64,000 nt of DNA from Gymnopilus junonius (lineage: Eukaryota; Basidiomycota; Agaricomycetes; Agaricales; Galerinaceae), in the NCBI GenBank assembly GCA_015501075.1, contig JADNYJ010000105.1, forward strand, positions 78,348 through 142,347, in the 5' to 3' direction. The notes beneath the pieces were generated by a model. It was given only the letters and a program-made list of their open reading frames with translations. It ran no database searches and was not told the DNA's origin. A program made the translations under genes and the position numbers. Positions within the stretch are counted from its first letter, which is position 1; each line of letters starts with the position of its first letter. Shown here one piece after another: positions 22,301 through 34,440 of the stretch.

Positions 22301-24216
22301 ACCTTCTGCGGTCGGTTCTTCATCGTTATCTGCTACTGCTGTTGCCCCGTCTACTCCTGCTTCTGCTTCTGTTTCTGCTTCTGCCCCACCTTCTGCCGCA
22401 GTCTCTGCAGCACCAACACCACGTGTCTCAACACCAACTCCTACGTCTGTAACTGAAGAACATGTAAGCTCTTTAATTCCGTTTCATTCGTTAATAGTTA
22501 CTGATCAAACTCAACTACTACAACCGTTTTAACTTCTGCAGGACCAGGACCCACAACCGGAGCTACCTCGTAAACGAGTCAGACGAACGCGGAAGATTAA
22601 ATCCGCTGCAACAGTTTCCGACGACCACGATTTGCCTTCACCCGGTCCAGAACCGTATAAAGAGTTAACGCTCGCTAACGGTAATACCGACGCAGTTGAC
22701 TCATCCCGTAGTGGTAGTGCTGGAAAGAAGGATAAAGCTGCGACCCCCTCCGCAGCGAACCAGTGGTCGGAAGAAGAAAAAAGTCGGTCGAAATTCTGAA
22801 CTTGTGCAAAGATGTAGTATCCTAATATGCTGTGTTACGTCTTATTAGAATTGTTCCTTGCGCTCTTGGCGCAACATGGAGACGATTTTAGGCGGATTGC
22901 GTCTTCGATGCCCAACAAGGTGCTTTCCTCCCTGTGCTCTTCCTTCCCCCCTTAGTACTGAATAACGCTCTCTGCTTTGTGGCTGGTAGACCACGATACA
23001 GGTGACCAATTTTTACAAGACGCAGGGCGCTGCTCTGGATTTGGCGAGAGTCGTTGCAAAGGCTCCCAAACGGACACCCACTCCTGAACAGAGAGAGTTG
23101 ACATTTTCTTCCACCGCAACTGGTGGTCTCCCGCCAAAAAACGCGTTGAACAATACGTTTTCAGCTCCTTCCATGTCGTTACTACCAAACGGACAAGCAC
23201 TGTCGTCTAACAGAGCAGCGATGACAGCTGGTCCTGCGATCTTAAGGCCACCGTCTCTGATCCAAACTTCTGGGAATTCATACCCTCATTCGATGGCTTC
23301 GTCTCAAACAGCCCAACCTCCAATGGCGAGACTATCAAATTCGACTGCGCATGTGCCACCTGCTTCTATGGAAGCTTCTCGTCGACCGAGCGTATATAGC
23401 CCACCGAGTTCGAGTTCTTCTAGGTCATTTTCATATTCCTATCATTCAACGAGCAAGCCACCTGAGGGTGGTGGTGGTGGCAATAACAACAATAATAGTC
23501 TGAATCGACCACCCACACATTCACCCACGAGCCCGGCAGCGAGAACTTACCCTCTCCCTCGGTCCGGATATCCACCACCGCCTCTGCAAACATCAGGAAG
23601 TACTGGTCCGAACGGAGCATCAATTGTGCATTCGCCTACTGGGTTGAGCTCACCGAAGCCTTTGCCTATGCAACCTATGCAATCGTATCCAGCTCAGCAG
23701 AGTGATCCTACTGCTGCTTCGTCGTCTTCACACCATCATCATCGTGGACATAGCGGACATGGAGTACCAGCTGTCTATTATTCATATGCGCCTCATCCAC
23801 CCCATCCATCTCATCCGCATACACCTCATCTTCCTCATCCTTCAATGGCTGTTGATCCTAGGAGCTGGGCGGCAGGAGGTACAAGGTTCTTTAATCCTGA
23901 TGGGACGGCTCCGTATGTAACAGCGAGGCGATTATCAGGGTCTGGTGACGAGAGAGGCTCAGGCAGTGGTGGTATGAGAGGAATGGCAAGTAATGCTTAT
24001 CCGGTGTTTGCGAATCCTCTTACTCCTAGTCATGGTGCTAGTACTAGTGGGTCGCGTCCGACGGGGGGTCATTCGAGTGCGATGTCTTCTCCCTCTGGGA
24101 CTGCTGGAGGGCCGCCTTCATCAGCTGCTGGTGTAGGTGCTCCACCCCCGCTGCCCCCACCATCAGGTTCCCCGAGCGCAAACCCTCAATTTTATTATCC
24201 AGGATGGACCTCTTGA
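19330..24216 (+). CDS. Two-SANT-domain corepressor, Snt1/NCoR-like
   Basis: Seven exons: 19330-19425, 19482-19897, 19953-20743, 20803-22463, 22542-22782, 22849-22919 and 22990-24216, giving 1500 aa. The first 500 residues are a Ser/Pro/Arg/Tyr-rich disordered region. A helical block (SLQERIDSFLKTRPLLSQYL) precedes SANT1 (about 776-822: DDWTEEEKKIFLDKYAAYPK, then IIADFIPNKTAHQCVDYYYL). SANT2 is about 1063-1110 (QWSEEEKKLFLALLAQHGDD, then SSMPNKTTIQVTNFYKTQG). Paired SANT domains with this spacing are the NCoR/SMRT and yeast Snt1 arrangement, tying it to a Set3C-type deacetylase complex. The C-terminal 350 residues are Pro/Ser/His-rich, with a run of histidines near 23735. Confidence 0.92.
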
Positions 24217-24684
24217 TGCTGGATGTGTTTTTTTTTCTTTTTCAAGTTATACTCGCTCGCGCGGCCTTTGCTTTGTTCTGTTCCATCTAATGGGTAATTC
24301 GCTGTTTTCGCTTTTTTATTTCTTTTCTTCGTTCCCCTCCCACTTCTCTTTTTTTTGCTTCCCATCTTCCATTCTTGCCCCTCCATGCTATCTTACCGAA
24401 CAACCCAAATAGTTTGCAATATCTAGAACATACTGAACTGAACTGATCACACTCATTGACCATGACAGTACGCATAATTTATATCCCAAGCATTAGAAAA
24501 GTCATTTGTATTCTGCTCATGCAGTTATGGTAATGTGTAATTTGTATTTAGAACTTGGCTTTGCACTTGTTACTTGAATATAAATAAGTATGAGTGATAG
24601 ACTCCAGAGGATTATGAGAGAGATGGTTCAAAGTAGGGGCTCGCAGATATAATCAGGGTCAACTGCGCTGAGCTTAAGTAAGGC
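24217..24684. other. 3' flank of Snt1-like gene, with a diverged repeat copy
   Basis: T-rich 3' UTR-like DNA. Positions 24386-24450 resemble 25281-25348 in the same orientation (shared core ACTGAACTGATCA), suggesting an old local duplication. Confidence 0.6.
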
Positions 24685-25182
24685 TTATTCGGCGGTGAGT
24701 TGGAGGGTCGGCACATCTTCCGAGGATGAGGACAACCTCAACAAACAAGCTCCCAAGTCACTCCACGAACATTCGGAAGTCGGTAAATTTGTAGAGTTTT
24801 GCAGCCCAGGAGAATAAGAAGGACGATCGCAGTGCGTTTCGTGGCTTTCGTGTCTACCATAAACAACCCAAGCAAGCCTCTGATGCGAATATCTTTCCAG
24901 GCGGTGCAGCCCCCCTACGGACTTCGAGGTGAATTTAATGCTTACCCTCCTGGCTTCCTTGGGGCTAATACATCGTGGTATTTGTGAGCGCGCCGTATTG
25001 TTGAAAAACTCTACAACGAACGTATCAGTGCATGCAGAAGACTGTCCTATACCGCTTGTCAGGGATGTGCAGTCTGTATGATTTTTGCTTCGTGGTTTGT
25101 AAACGCTCCAACAAATATAGTTCGTAATTATGCATTTTTCCGTGCAGTATTGTCCACCTAGAAAACCTCCCGAATACACCAT
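24685..25182 (-). CDS. Unrecognised 165-aa ORF
   Basis: A single open frame begins MVYSGGFLGGQYCTEKC and ends EDVPTLQLTAE. It is rich in Ser, Thr and Cys, with no signal peptide I would trust and no family I recognise. Its 3' flank shares a diverged repeat with the 3' flank of the parvulin gene next door, so it may sit in a decayed tandem duplicate. It may also be chance. Confidence 0.25.
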   Translation of the reverse strand: MVYSGGFLGGQYCTEKCIITNYICWSVYKPRSKNHTDCTSLTSGIGQSSACTDTFVVEFFNNTARSQIPRCISPKEARRVSIKFTSKSVGGLHRLERYSHQRLAWVVYGRHESHETHCDRPSYSPGLQNSTNLPTSECSWSDLGACLLRLSSSSEDVPTLQLTAE

Positions 25183-25504
25183 GATTCAGTGAGAATAGTA
25201 TAGGCTGATAGACTCAGAGACTCACTGGTGATTCCGACGTTTTCCTTTTCGCTTGGCCATTCATTTACTTTTCTCTTCGTGTTATCTTGCTGAACGATCC
25301 AGATAGCTTCCCGCACCTTAGAACACAGCAAACTGAACTGATCATTTCATGACGCTAGAATTTGAATCTGAATTGAGTGGACGTGATTATGGTTTTACAC
25401 AGTTTCGACAGCAACATAAGAGAAGGAGATGGTGCAAAGCAAAGCAGTCACTTGGCATTGAGAGGGTATTTGCGCAATGGGCAGGGGTCAAGGTGATGGT
25501 CTGG

Positions 25505-26060
25505 TCATCGACGACCCTCCACCATGATAATGTGGTATCCGAAATTCGTTTTAACCAGGCCAGAGGTAATAGGCTTGTCGACAGTCGACGGTGTAAGTGC
25601 GAATGCGGCATCCTGGAAAGGTCCGACCATGCTTCCTCGTGTCATCCAGCCCAGACTTCCGCCAGCTGAAAAATACGGAACGTCTATAAGAGAGACAACT
25701 AGTAGCTAGTGAAATTGGATCAGCGTACCCTTCGCTTTGTCCTCTGAGTATTCCTGTGCGACTTTGTTGAATGACTGGCCTTCCTACATGACTTTCAACA
25801 GTAGGCCCTTCAAACATGAAAGTCAGTATGCACCTGGATCTTTTGCAAAGCCTCAGTCGCCCTGGAGTGCTTCTCGCATAGGATATGTCGGACGTTAACA
25901 GCCGTAGCAGCTTTCAGAGCACCTTTCTCGATTTGGCATGAACATTGTGGACTGCAGAAATCCAGATCCAGGCAGAAAGTACCTTGTTTTGCTTGTCTTC
26001 TCCATCGTCGTTCGTGGCTTTGGCCTTTGCCTTTTTGTCGGTAGCCTTCTTCGGTGCCAT
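25505..26060 (-). CDS. Parvulin-type peptidyl-prolyl isomerase (Par14/Pin4-like)
   Basis: Four exons: 26060-25983, 25926-25834, 25783-25729 and 25665-25505, giving 128 aa. A basic N-terminal tail ([18 protein letters not shown]) is followed by the parvulin domain: [51 protein letters not shown] and the ending [12 protein letters not shown]. There is no WW domain, so this is the PIN4/Par14 type rather than Pin1, with a likely role in ribosome biogenesis or chromatin. Exon 2 was opened at [10 protein letters not shown] to keep the family spacing. It is divergent from RLI1 with only 192 bp between the starts. Confidence 0.95.
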
Positions 26061-26252
26061 GAATAGGGAGGAGTCAAAGCGACTGAGCCAATGATGGAGA
26101 GGCGATTACAGAAGCCGTGTGGCTGTGCAGATTACACTTGAAACCCTCCTCTGATCAAAATTTTTCAGACTTGATTTGATTGACGTCTTGATTGCTGCTC
26201 CTCTCCCATATCATATTCTAAAAAACAAGAAGACAAGACTACGACTACGAAG
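26061..26252. promoter_or_regulatory. Compact divergent promoter, parvulin / RLI1
   Basis: 192 bp between two start codons facing apart. Both genes are ribosome-linked, so shared regulation is plausible but is inferred only from position. Confidence 0.55.
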
Positions 26253-28838
26253 ATGTCTCAACAGTCATCGGACAAGATCACCCGTATCGCCATCGTCGAT
26301 GCTAACCGGTGCAAACCGAAACGATGCGCCCAAGAGTGCAAGAAGGTGCGTCTGTGTAGTCGATGGATAGCGTCTGTCTTATGCTCATTGTCTTCGTTTG
26401 TTTTCCAGTCATGTCCGGTTGTAAAAATGGGTATAGTGTTTTCAATTGGATGTGCGCCATTGCGGGTTGATCTAACGCTTGGTCAGGCAAACTTTGTATT
26501 GAGGTCAAGTCGAGCGATAAGATTGCATTCATCTCCGAGTTCTTATGCATCGGTTGTGGTATTTGCGTCAAAAAGTGAGGTTCTCATTCGTCCCGGTTGT
26601 TATTTTCTCTTTCTGATCTCGAGTTCAGATGCCCTTTCGAGGCCATCGCGATTATCAACCTTCCAACCAACTTGGAGTCCCAAGTCACACATCGATACAC
26701 CGCCAACGCTTTCAAACTTCATCGTTTGCCTACACCAAGACCTGGGCAGGTACTAGGGCTCGTAGGGACCAACGGTATTGGAAAGAGCACCGCTTTGAAG
26801 ATTTTAGCTGGAAAGCTGAAGCCAAATCTCGGACGATATGACGTACGTCCCTGAGCTTCTCAGGGAATTTTGCCTTTATCGACTGTCCTTGTAGGATCCG
26901 CCAGACTGGCAAGAAATTCTCAAGTACTTCCGTGGTTCCGAGCTTCAAAACTATTTCACCAAAGTGCTAGAGGATAATCTCAAGGCGTTGATCAAACCTC
27001 AATATGTTGATCACATCCCCAAGGCTATCAAGGGATCTTTGACTGTCTCGCAGATGCTTGATTCCAAACTAGAGCTCGACAACAAGCAAAAGATGTGCGA
27101 TGAGCTTGAATTGAACCATGTCTTGGACCGAGATGTCAGTCATTTGTCTGGTGGAGAGCTCCAACGATTCGCTATTGCCATGTCATGTATTCAAAGGGCC
27201 GATGTGTATGTTGCTTTTGGTTGTGATCATCGTCAACAGAGTATCGTAAATGCTGACGAACATGATGGGTTCATAGGTACATGTTTGACGAACCTTCAAG
27301 TTACCTCGATATCAAACAGCGTCTCAAGGCTGCTGAGGTTATCCGCTCACTGTTGACGCCCGATTGCTATGTCGTCGCTGTTGAGCACGATCTGTCCGTC
27401 CTTGACTACCTCTCCGATTTCATTTGCTGTTTATATGGCAAGCCCTCAATGTACGGTGTCGTTACCATGCCCTACTCCGTTCGAGAAGGTTAGTTATCGC
27501 ACCAAAATGATTCAGAACATTTCCTTATTTCCAACTTGAATGTAGGAATTAACATTTTCCTCGACGGTTTCATCCCCACCGAAAACCTGCGTTTCCGCGA
27601 AGAATCCCTCTCATTCAAAATGGTCGAAAACGCGGAAGAACTCCTCGTCGACAAAACCCGACACTACTCCTACCCATCTATGACCAAAACGCTGGGCAAC
27701 TTCAAACTCACCGTCGAAGCGGGCTCATTCACCGACTCTGAGATCATTGTCATGCTAGGCGAGAACGGTACGGGCAAGACCACCTTTGTCCGTCTACTCG
27801 CAGGTGACACTCCGGATGTTGAGACTGACAAAGTGGCGTTGAGCGTCAGTTTGAAGCCGCAGACGATCTCGCCCAAATTCCCAGGCACGGTCCGGATGTT
27901 GCTTTTGAAGCAGATCAAAGCGGCATTTATGCACCCGCAGTTCCAGACCGATGTACTCAAGCCGATGAACTTGGAGAACATCATGGATCAGGAAGTTAAG
28001 ACGCTTTCAGGAGGAGAGCTGCAGAGGGTTGCTATCGTACTTGCTCTTGGTGAGTTTTTCTTTGTCGAACTTTTTTCTTCTTGTTAGGCGGAGCGGTGGG
28101 GCGGGTTGCTGACAATGGGCGTTATTACCGTATTTCCATTGGGATATATCCTGTCGTCACAATCTGCGTTCGCGACTCGCTTATTTTTTTGGGCTCAGGG
28201 GTCGATCAGGGCTGATGTATTTTATTTGCCGTATTTTCACTTTAGGCAAACCGAATGTTGCCGTTTATCTCCTTGACGAGCCCAGTTCGTACGTGGCAAC
28301 TTCCTTTGTCTCTCACAACCACCACTTAGTTTTCCTAACCCACCCACTTTCCTTTTTACCTTCCTCCTCACAATCCCATAATCGCATCTCAGATTCTTGG
28401 ACTCTGAACAGCGTATCATCGCCAGCAAAGTCATCAAGCGCTTCATCCTCCACGCGAAGAAGACCGCGTTCGTAATCGAGCACGATTTCATCATGGCTAC
28501 ATACCTCGCTGACCGCGTTATTGTGTTTGAGGGTCAGCCTGCTATAAGTGCCACTGCTACTCCGTACGTTCTCTCTCCCTGGTGTCTTTCGAACGCGTCG
28601 CTGACCTGTCCGCGTGAACGTACAGTCCTCAATCTCTACTCTCGGGCATGAACCGCTTCCTTGCCTCGCTCGAGATCACTTTCCGAAGAGACCCCACCAA
28701 CTTCAGGCCGAGAGTTAACAAGATGAACAGTATCAAGGACCGTGAGCAGAAGGGTGAATATCGTCTATTGTTTGTGTGGCAAACATCCGACGCGTCTTTT
28801 CTCTAGCTGCTGGCAACTACTTCTTCCTTGAAGATTAA
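26253..28838 (+). CDS. RLI1: RLI1/ABCE1 ribosome-recycling ATPase
   Basis: Eleven exons: 26253-26345, 26409-26430, 26487-26574, 26629-26842, 26895-27205, 27277-27488, 27546-28049, 28246-28288, 28393-28563, 28626-28753 and 28807-28838, giving 605 aa. ABCE1 splits ribosomes after termination. The N-terminus has the two 4Fe-4S clusters ([27 protein letters not shown]). Two ABC domains follow: Walker [10 protein letters not shown] (114-122) and [17 protein letters not shown] twice, and Walker B MFDEPSS and LLDEPSS. It ends GNYFFLED. Exon 2 is only 22 nt and encodes part of the Fe-S domain. All residues needed for ATP and cluster binding look present. Confidence 0.98.
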
Positions 28839-29840
28839 AAGCGAAGGCAGATCTCGCTCAGGAGACAGAAATACATTACATCACTCAGGATGGCATTTTT
28901 TATTGTTGTGCTCAACGAGCTCAAGGGGAGGCAGTTCAAGTTGTAACTCTGATTCCAGTATTCCCCCCTTGTGTTTGTTATTTTAGCTGGCTGCATTCCT
29001 GGATGTCGCCGTGATACGGAAGCTCTCAACAAAATGGAAACGAAGGGAAGGGATGGAGACTGAGTGGGTTACGACAACCGAACAATTTTGAATATGTCGA
29101 AAAATTGAGCTTGTCGTTGAATGGAAGAAGTTTCAAGATTTGATTTCTTTTGTTTCGGACCCTCTTTTTGGTATACGTTATTTATTTTAATGAATCATCG
29201 CATGTAGAAATTGGTCCGCAAGCCTCAAGGAAAGGATTAGAAGGTTGAGAGGGAAGACCCTAGCACGGAAGAACCCAGACCGAGCCAGTCATGCGCGTTG
29301 TTTCGCAGGCCATCTCCGCTCCATTCTTGGACATGGAAACTTATTAATCCAAAGGGTAATTAAAGTGCATTCCTTGACGCCAACGACGCGTGAAATTTAC
29401 TGGGGGTAGACAATGTTAAACTGCTTCAAAGCTGCGTTAGGCGTTTTGGATGTTCGCAGCCTTCCTTCGATCCCCTTTTTAAATGAAGAATATTTCGTAA
29501 AATGTAATGTCCAGATCAGGATCATCAGGCTGTGTCCTACGAGAATGGGCGCTAATTCCGACATGTTCAGATAGAAATTGATTGCATTGTCATTCAGCTT
29601 TGGACGTTTGTCAAACTCGTATCCAGGTAGAACTAATATTGAATCAGTGTTTGAGCACAGTTCAGACACATGTTCGTATTATAAAGGCATACCTCAAGAA
29701 TTGGGCTCGAGGTCTTCTATCCGTCGCTCTCTAGCTGTGGTCCCATTGTCCATCGTGAACGACTCCAGACTCACAATCAATCGAGGCCAAGTACATCCGT
29801 CATGTAGGGCTTCTAACTGGTTCAAAATCGCCCAAGTACT
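28839..29840. other. Convergent intergenic stretch, no secure gene
   Basis: Between the RLI1 stop and the DNAJC17-like stop. A minus-strand ORF of 90 aa at 29397-29669 contains one hydrophobic stretch (LVGHSLMILIWTLHF) but no family resemblance. Otherwise this looks like 3' UTRs. Confidence 0.4.
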
Positions 29841-31204
29841 TCATTCATTCGCCTCTTGCTCCAAGATTTCTTTCTCTAATCGTTCTCTCTCTGCCTGCCT
29901 CATCCGCATCAAAGTCAATGACTCGTAGTCAATGCCTGGTGCTGCAGGCGCATCAGGTGCAGCCGGTGTTGAGTTCGAGAGGTCGGGCTAGCGCAAATAA
30001 AAAATAGGTAAGACCTCAGGATCCAACAGGGAGAAGAGTCTTACAAAGGTCGAGGGGAAAGTAGAAAATGGCGTCGAAGTGCCCGTAGGCCGTGATTGAT
30101 GTTGCGGTAGTGTGCTTTTTATCCCATCGTCTGGTCGAGTTGTCGATGCTGGCTTTGGCACTGCTTCACTGCGCACACCGATACCACCAAGCTTGCCCAT
30201 TTTCCTGAGCCATCCCAAGATCTCGGGTTCTTTCCCATTGACCCAGGTTATCTTCACCCCATCCAAACCCAAGTCTTTTCGCCCGCTAGCGCCAACAGCA
30301 GCAAATGCATCTCCGATCTGCTTGAACGGAACCAGTGCGCTACCTGTTTTAGGTGGCTTGGCTTTCTCCTTCTCTTTGTCGGACTTAAGAGACAAGTTGA
30401 GAACAATGGAAGATTCGTCTGTTGCGCCGAAGCGCGATAGGAAGACCGATATAGCGGAGGGCGTTGTTAGTGTTGGGTGGGACTTGAGAGGGTATTTCAG
30501 GCGGACTGTTGTGTCTAATGGGTCTGATACGGACAAGCAGCAGTTAGTATTATAAAACTGCTGGAGACCTGAGCCAAGACGCACTCATTGGAGGCGGGGC
30601 CTCGTCTTCTTCTTCCCTGCTTTTCAAAATTTCTTCTTCCTGGTGCATCCTCTTCTTCAGATCCTGCTCCTTCTGCTCTCTCAGCCTCTTCCCCTCCTCC
30701 TTTATCTTCTCAGTTTCACGCCATGTTTCAACCTCCTCCTTTTGCTTCTCCATCCGCGCCTTCTTGAACGCACGTTCTCGCTCCTCAAGCTCCTCCACAA
30801 GGTTCTTGCGTTTGTTATCATACGACTTGAAGCGCTCCTTACGAGCTTGCTTCACGCGTTGCTTAGCATCGAGTGCCAGTCGACGCAGTGGGTCAAGGAG
30901 GAGTTCATAAGCCTGGTTGAGTTCGTGAAATTTCCGGGCTGCAATTGAGCGTTAAGATTCTGGATACCGAGGAATTAGATTGACAGGACGTACCTGCATC
31001 CGGGTTATTAGGGTTCTACAAAAAAAACTGTCAGAAATCTATGAACACGGAAGAATAGACAGGTTGGAGTAATCGGTGACTTACCCTGTCTGGATGAACT
31101 TTGAGTGATCGTTGACGGTATGCAGTGCGTATTTCCTGTTCTGTCGCCTCTAATTTGAGGTTTAAAAGTTCGTATGGGTTGATTTCTTCCTCGGCTGTCG
31201 ACAT
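29841..31204 (-). CDS. DNAJC17/Cwf23-type spliceosomal J protein
   Basis: Five exons: 31204-31085, 31015-30994, 30938-30585, 30523-30045 and 29987-29841, giving 373 aa. The J domain (residues about 8-75) starts NPYELLNLKLEATEQEIRTA, with the HPDR catalytic loop followed by NPNNPDA. A long charged coiled coil follows (ERERAFKKARMEKQKEEVE). The second half resembles the DNAJC17 RRM region (ITWVNGKEPEILGWLRK), and the C-terminal helix is DYESLTLMRMRQAERERLEK, typical of this family. The yeast relative Cwc23 acts in spliceosome disassembly. Exon 2 is a 22-nt microexon right after HPDR. Confidence 0.92.
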
Positions 31205-31443
31205 TATTCTGAAGGTAAGGAGGAAGAAACGTTGAACAAGTCATTCAAATTGCCGCAGTGCGGCTGTGGCTTTGCGTCATGTGACTGTGTGTATCTCAAT
31301 AGGGGCTACTGCCACTCGAAGACTCCGGATGCTCGTCACAGAAAAGGTACTCAGTAATTTATTCTCACAGAAAGGTAAGGGTTTTATTCTTTGTCGCTTG
31401 GTCGGCGAATTTTGTCGGCTAAATCTGGCATCCACCACCATCA

Positions 31444-32046
31444 TCAATCTGACTCCGGCGATTCCAGTAGCTCAAAGATGAATGTCCACTTGTCATCGCA
31501 TGGTCGGATTGGTCTATCTCCCCATGTCAAATCGAGCGTTTTTCCCAATTTCCACACTTTTCGTTCTGGTTTTAAAGCTGCGTTAAATGATAAAATTGAC
31601 TTGTTGAAAAGAAAGATGCACATACTGCCTTTCAAGATGTAGTCCTTGCCCTGAATACGTATTTCGACTGGTAAAGAGCCGATTATATGCGCAAATACCA
31701 CACTTTCTATAGCTTTCTGTCACCTTTGTTAGAGGCGAGTGACCCCAATTGCAAATTGAGCGGTTACATACTGATATATCGTCTTGAGCATGAAAAAAAG
31801 CCATCATTTCCTTGATGTCATAGCGGCTGTACCGACAAATGCATTTCGATGAGGCAGAGGAGTTCACGCGACCTCCTACAGTACTCACTGAGCCTGTTTG
31901 ACAGAGATCTGAACCGTATATCCTGCGAAATTCCGCTCGACCTTCTTTTTGGTAGTGCTGGGATCGACTTCGGACTCGGTCGCGGATGGGAAGAACAAAA
32001 GGATCGGTTTTTCAAGAGGGATGTAGTACTTCGTAGGAGTTGTCAT
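31444..32046 (-). CDS. Small uncharacterised protein, conserved-looking
   Basis: Four exons join in frame: 32046-31889, 31826-31772, 31716-31626 and 31577-31444, giving 145 aa. The splice sites are good (GTGAGT, GTATGT, GTATGT donors). The protein begins MTTPTKYYIPLEKPILLFFP and has HRYDIKEMMAFFHAQDD, VVFAHIIGSLPVEIRIQG, and a C-terminal block KVWKLGKTLDLTWGDRPIRP. The alternating hydrophobic pattern suggests a small beta fold. I recognise no family. Clean splicing with phase agreement across three introns argues it is a real gene. It lies 240 bp upstream of DNAJC17 in the same direction. Confidence 0.72.
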
Positions 32047-33400
32047 CTTGTTTACATGGATCACTTTGTTGAAGGAGATAACGCTAAACGCTTTTGCTTC
32101 TGTCTTCCCACCCTCTTTTGCTGGCGACGCCCCATGATTGGTGATTCACAATCACTTCTTTAGGAAATTTCTCTGTCGGGCGCTTACTACGCCCTTGCTT
32201 ACTTGCCTTTTGTTTATGCGTGGGGCGAGAAATTTCAAAAATTGTGTCAAAGCGCGGGAACCAGAAAAGCCGTCAAGTGCGATGTTTCGAATGGACAACC
32301 TTGTGACCACTGTGAGTCAACGGTTTAGCTAGTTTTCAGCTATCAGCGCTGCAACATGTATGTAACTCACCTACATGTCACAATGGCAATACTTAAACTG
32401 GGAATGGAGCAGAATTTTGTCGCCTTTATTTCCTGCAGATCTTTGTCCATTGGAGGGTGGCAGAGGTGCCTCACTGCATCATCATCTAAGTATCCTGAAC
32501 TGAGTGCCAGCTCAACCCTGACTCATCCTCTCTGAACTTAGATGGCAGCTATGCCAACTAAAATTTTGACTTAATTGAGAAATTTCCCATTGGGTGAGAA
32601 ACTGCAGCACATATTTTCCAAAGTCTTTTGAGATTTGTTGAAAGACCAGGCCAGTGGCCAATTTAAACTGGACCACATCAGATCAAAGGTGAATCTAACT
32701 TTGATGTGCTTTGTGAGTGCATTGGTGACATATATGATAACCATATGACCATGGATGGGGCATACAAGTGAGAAAAACCTTGTCTAACTGCAAGTGACAG
32801 AGAAAAAGCAGAGGCAAATCTCAGGCTGGATGACACTGAACATGCAGGTTTACCTTGATCTGATGATGCTTACCAGTCAGGCAGTCCATCTCTCACAAGA
32901 GTTTCATAACAGGTTTTTCCTGCAAGACACTTACTCTATTTACTCCCAAGTTCCAACATGCATTTGATTCTCTTGATATCAGAGAACATGACTCATATGG
33001 CAAACTGCTGTAACAGTGCATGCAAGAATATTCTTCTCAGATTCTCTGTCTGTGTCAATGAATAATTGTGATTCAAACTATTCTAGAATATTCTACTAAC
33101 TTCTCTATCAATATGGAAACCTGTAGAACTTCATAGAACCTTTTTTAGTATTTTAAGCCTAATGGAGTTGTGTCCTATAATGACCTAGGTCATATGACTA
33201 CTGACACCACTAGTCCTGGAGGTAAACCCTGACATCAGATCAGCCAACAACAGGTCGATTTAAACATTATAAACATAAGCAAAAGGTGAATATGTTAAAG
33301 CATAAGTTGAGGCTGTGAGACTGACTGCATTGGGTCTCTTGGCCTTGACAGCATTTTGTTTTGCAGAATAGTTGACAGCTAAGATCAGAGGAGATTCAGT
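32047..33400. other. Gene-free stretch left of the hAT-like element
   Basis: Low gene content with repeated TAGAATATTCT-like motifs near 33020-33100 and a small inverted repeat around 32355 (ACATGTATGT...ACATGT). It resembles old transposon DNA, but I could not define element ends. Confidence 0.45.
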
Positions 33401-34440
33401 ATCATTTATAGGGAAAAGCACGGGTCAGGCATACCCAGATGGGTCACGGGTACGGGTCCGGGTAGCGCCCAGTAGACCCGCGACCCGGAGGTACCTGAGA
33501 TATTATACAGGCGAAGTCAGCCGGCCGCATAATTCCGAACCGCTGATCAGCCTGATTCAGCCGTCTTTGATGATGCGTCTCCCTCTCAGTGCTCACCACC
33601 ACCACTCTCCTTCCTCCTTCCTCTTCTCCTCCCCTCTCTCGCCCTCAGGACTGCACCTGTGTGCCCCTCCCCTCGTCTGAGGGATGTGGGCACACTTTTC
33701 TTGGCTGGATGACGCTGGACACGCAGGGGGGACCCGTGTAGTGGGAGGCCCAACCAGGTGTGTAGCAGACGGGCTCACGAACGACTCGCGAGCTCGTTCT
33801 GCTCTTTTTCTCCTTCTTTTTTTCCATGCTAACTACTGCCTATGACCTCACAGGCGCGCTGCCTCCGCATCCCTCACTTGCAATCGCGAGACGGAGGTTT
33901 TCTGCCTGGACGACACTTACAACACACCGCCTCCCTTGCAGCAAACGCAAGATGGGACAGTTTTACGTGCTTGTGCATGGTCCCACAGCACCATCACGAC
34001 ATCTGTCGTCGCCGCCACCCACTGCCCGTCTGGTTTATTCAGACGTGGCAATTTCGTTTCATTCATCCCAGGTGAGGTAAGAATGAGCTCATGACTGTGG
34101 GCTCATTCTTTTCTTTACTGACGATATACGTGCTATGTTCCACAGTTCCATCTCTACCACAGCACGCTGCCGCTGCCATTGCTTCCCACCTGCCGCCGTT
34201 GCTCCCCTTCCCTCGTTTTCGACGTTCGACGCTGACACGACACGCCTACCCCCCTTATCTAACCCTCGCGATGTGCAGAAGGATGCCATTTGGCGTCTGC
34301 GCTGCCACCGTGAGGCATACAATATGCCTCGAAGAAATACCCGTCACCCGTGTACCCGTGGCATGGTGACCCGTGGGTGTATGGGTACGGGTTAGCATCT
34401 GGGTACCCACGGGTTACCCGTGCTCATCCCTAATCATTTA
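33401..34440. mobile_element. Non-autonomous hAT-like MITE with 8-bp target duplication
   Basis: The element spans 33409-34432 (1024 bp). Its ends are inverted: TAGGGAAAAGCACGGGT on the left and the reverse complement of TAGGGATGAGCACGGGT on the right. It is flanked by identical 8-bp direct repeats ATCATTTA at 33401-33408 and 34433-34440. An 8-bp duplication and TAGGG-type ends are hAT features. Both ends are packed with GGGTA/ACGGGT units. The interior is C- and T-rich with no transposase. It would depend on a hAT transposase elsewhere. Confidence 0.9.

Noticed and set aside
24287..24475. Lys/Arg-rich minus-strand ORFs downstream of the Snt1-like gene
   Set aside because: They are the antisense of a T- and C-rich 3' UTR and not credible proteins.
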